This document shows positions 6,078 to 7,471 of a stretch of 7,471 nucleotides of DNA, piece by piece. The notes beneath the pieces are model-generated. The model ran no database searches and had not been told where the DNA came from. It saw nothing but the letters and a program-made list of their open reading frames with translations. Origin of the DNA: Sulfuritalea sp. (GTDB lineage: Bacteria > Pseudomonadota > Gammaproteobacteria > Burkholderiales > Rhodocyclaceae); the NCBI GenBank assembly GCA_022843505.1, contig JALHNN010000120.1:1-7471 (forward strand), given 5' to 3'. Numbering within the stretch: the first letter of the stretch is position 1; each line of letters opens with the position of its first letter. A program made the translations under genes and the position numbers.

Positions 6078-7471
6078 TCAAAACTCCAGCGGGTCGACGT
6101 CGAGGTGCCAGCGCAGGCCGGCAGGCATTTTCAGGGCGTAGATCCGTTCCATCCACAAGGGCAGGAAGGCCTGCAGCGCCGGGCGGCTCTGCGATTCCGC
6201 CAGCAGCTGTCCGCGTTCCAGGGTCATCAGTCGCTGCAGGCGCATCGGCACCGGGTCGTAGAGCATGATTCCGGCGGCCAACGCTTCGCCGGCCGCGCGC
6301 GCCGCGGCGAGGAAATCCAGCGCCTGTGCCATCTCGCGCGCCTCGGCGCGCAGCATGGCCTGGAAGCTAAAGGGCGGAAAGCCAGCAATGCGTCGCTCGT
6401 CGAGCTGGCTGGCGGCGAAGCGCGCATAGTCGTGGTCGGCCAGCGCCCGAAAAAGGGCGTGGTCCGGATATTCCGTCTGGATCAGCACTTCACCGGGCAG
6501 GTCGGCCCGCCCACTGCGACCGCCGACCTGCATCAGCTGGGCGAAGAGGCGCTCGGGAGCGCGGAAATCGGCGGCGAACAGCGCGGCATCGGCGCCGACG
6601 GCGCCGACCAGGGTCAGCCGCGGAAAATCATGCCCCTTGGCCAGCATCTGGGTGCCGACCAGGATGTCGGCGCCGCCGGCATGGATGGTGGCGAGCAAGG
6701 CCTGCCACTTTTTCGGCGTGCTTGCGGAATCGCGATCGATGCGCAGCACGCGGGCATCCGGGAAGCGCTCGGCGAGCATGGTCTCCAGGCGCTGCGTGCC
6801 GCGGCCGAAGGGCAGCAGATCGACATTGCCGCAATCGGGACAGGCGCGCGGAATCGGGGCCTCAAAGCCGCAGTGATGGCAGCGCAGGCGCTGGTCGGCG
6901 AGATGCAGCACCAGGTTGGCGGCGCAGCGGCGGCAGCGCGAGATCCAGCCGCAGGGCGGGCAGGCCAGCACCGGCGCGTAGCCGCGCCGGTTGAGGAAGA
7001 CCAGGCTCTGCTCGCCGCGCTCGAGGCGCACAGCCAGGGCGGCCAGCAGTTCGGCGCTCAGGCCCTCCTGAAGCTTCTGCCGCCGCGTATCGATCACCCG
7101 CACCACGGGCATGGCATCGGCCACGGCACGCTCGGGCAGTTCGAGCAGGCGGTAGCGGCCGCTGCCAGCGTGATGGAAGCTTTCCAGCGAAGGCGTGGCC
7201 GAGCCGAGCACGACCGGCAGGTTCAGCTGGCGGCCGCGCCAGATCGCCACGTCGCGCGCGGAGTAGCGCAGTCCCTCCTGTTGCTTGAAGGAGGCGTCGT
7301 GTTCCTCGTCGACCACGATCAGCCGCAGGCGCGGCAGCGGCATGAACACGGCGAGCCGGGTGCCGAGCACGATGTCGGCACGGCCCGACAGCGCCTCGAG
7401 GAAGCCGCGCGCGCGCGCCGCATCGGCCATGCCGCTGTTGGCGCAGACGATGCGCGCCGTCGGGAAGCGGG
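6078..7471 (-). CDS. priA: Primosomal protein N' (PriA helicase), C-terminal part
   Basis: 3'-to-5' DNA helicase that reloads the replisome at stalled forks. The gene runs off the right edge: the frame stays open for 13 codons upstream of an internal ATG at 7430, and the visible 463 residues compare with about 730 for full PriA. Visible in order are a TARIVCANSG segment preceding ADIVLGTRLAVF, the Walker B box VVDEEHD, and FKQQEGLRYSARDVA, all PriA hallmarks. Next come GSATPSLES (motif III), the zinc region with eight cysteines in four CXXC pairs (CPPC, CRRC, CHHC, CPDC), then RIDRDSAS, the helicase segment ILVGTQMLAKGHDFP, and QVGGRSGRA (motif VI; many PriA proteins have QVAGRAGRA). It ends with LRWHLDVDPLEF, the usual PriA C-terminus. 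The N-terminal 3'-DNA-binding domain and Walker A are outside the window. It converges on the MFS gene with 21 bases between the stops. Confidence 0.96.
   Translation of the reverse strand, partial: RFPTARIVCANSGMADAARARGFLEALSGRADIVLGTRLAVFMPLPRLRLIVVDEEHDASFKQQEGLRYSARDVAIWRGRQLNLPVVLGSATPSLESFHHAGSGRYRLLELPERAVADAMPVVRVIDTRRQKLQEGLSAELLAALAVRLERGEQSLVFLNRRGYAPVLACPPCGWISRCRRCAANLVLHLADQRLRCHHCGFEAPIPRACPDCGNVDLLPFGRGTQRLETMLAERFPDARVLRIDRDSASTPKKWQALLATIHAGGADILVGTQMLAKGHDFPRLTLVGAVGADAALFAADFRAPERLFAQLMQVGGRSGRADLPGEVLIQTEYPDHALFRALADHDYARFAASQLDERRIAGFPPFSFQAMLRAEAREMAQALDFLAAARAAGEALAAGIMLYDPVPMRLQRLMTLERGQLLAESQSRPALQAFLPLWMERIYALKMPAGLRWHLDVDPLEF

Overview
This is a GC-rich chromosomal window with strong G/C bias at third codon positions. 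It most likely comes from a betaproteobacterium, perhaps Rhodocyclales-like. That guess rests on composition, on a Mak/YiiM/PriA gene content typical of Proteobacteria, and on abundant c-di-GMP sensors with haem-type CXXCH motifs; there is no rRNA or other direct taxonomic marker. Almost every base is coding. Comparisons with E. coli proteins are from memory, not from a search.

Left part (1-3172, + strand): two tandem paralogous membrane diguanylate cyclases. The first is cut by the left edge and the second is complete. Both show a periplasmic sensor with a CXXCH haem-c attachment motif just before a transmembrane helix, then HAMP, PAS and GGDEF domains. They overlap by ATGA, so they are probably translationally coupled. 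Both have lost the RxxD inhibitory site, and the second carries GGEEM instead of GGEEF.

Middle part (3230-6056, + strand): a tight three-gene run of overlapping genes. It holds a ROK-family fructokinase (mak-like), a YiiM-like MOSC-domain molybdenum-cofactor protein, and an MFS transporter. The kinase gene is the highlight. It carries two copies, in opposite orientation, of one short palindromic repeat. Each copy is inserted in frame exactly where the protein has extra residues relative to E. coli Mak (about 12 and 14 residues). This looks like a mobile or REP-like palindromic element that has entered a coding sequence twice, comparable in kind to the protein-coding palindromic elements of Rickettsia.

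Right part (6078-7471, - strand): the C-terminal two thirds of priA (primosomal replication restart helicase), convergent with the MFS gene across a 21-base gap and cut by the right edge.

The three gene groups look functionally independent. I found no tRNA, rRNA, CRISPR array, insertion sequence with a transposase, or riboswitch.
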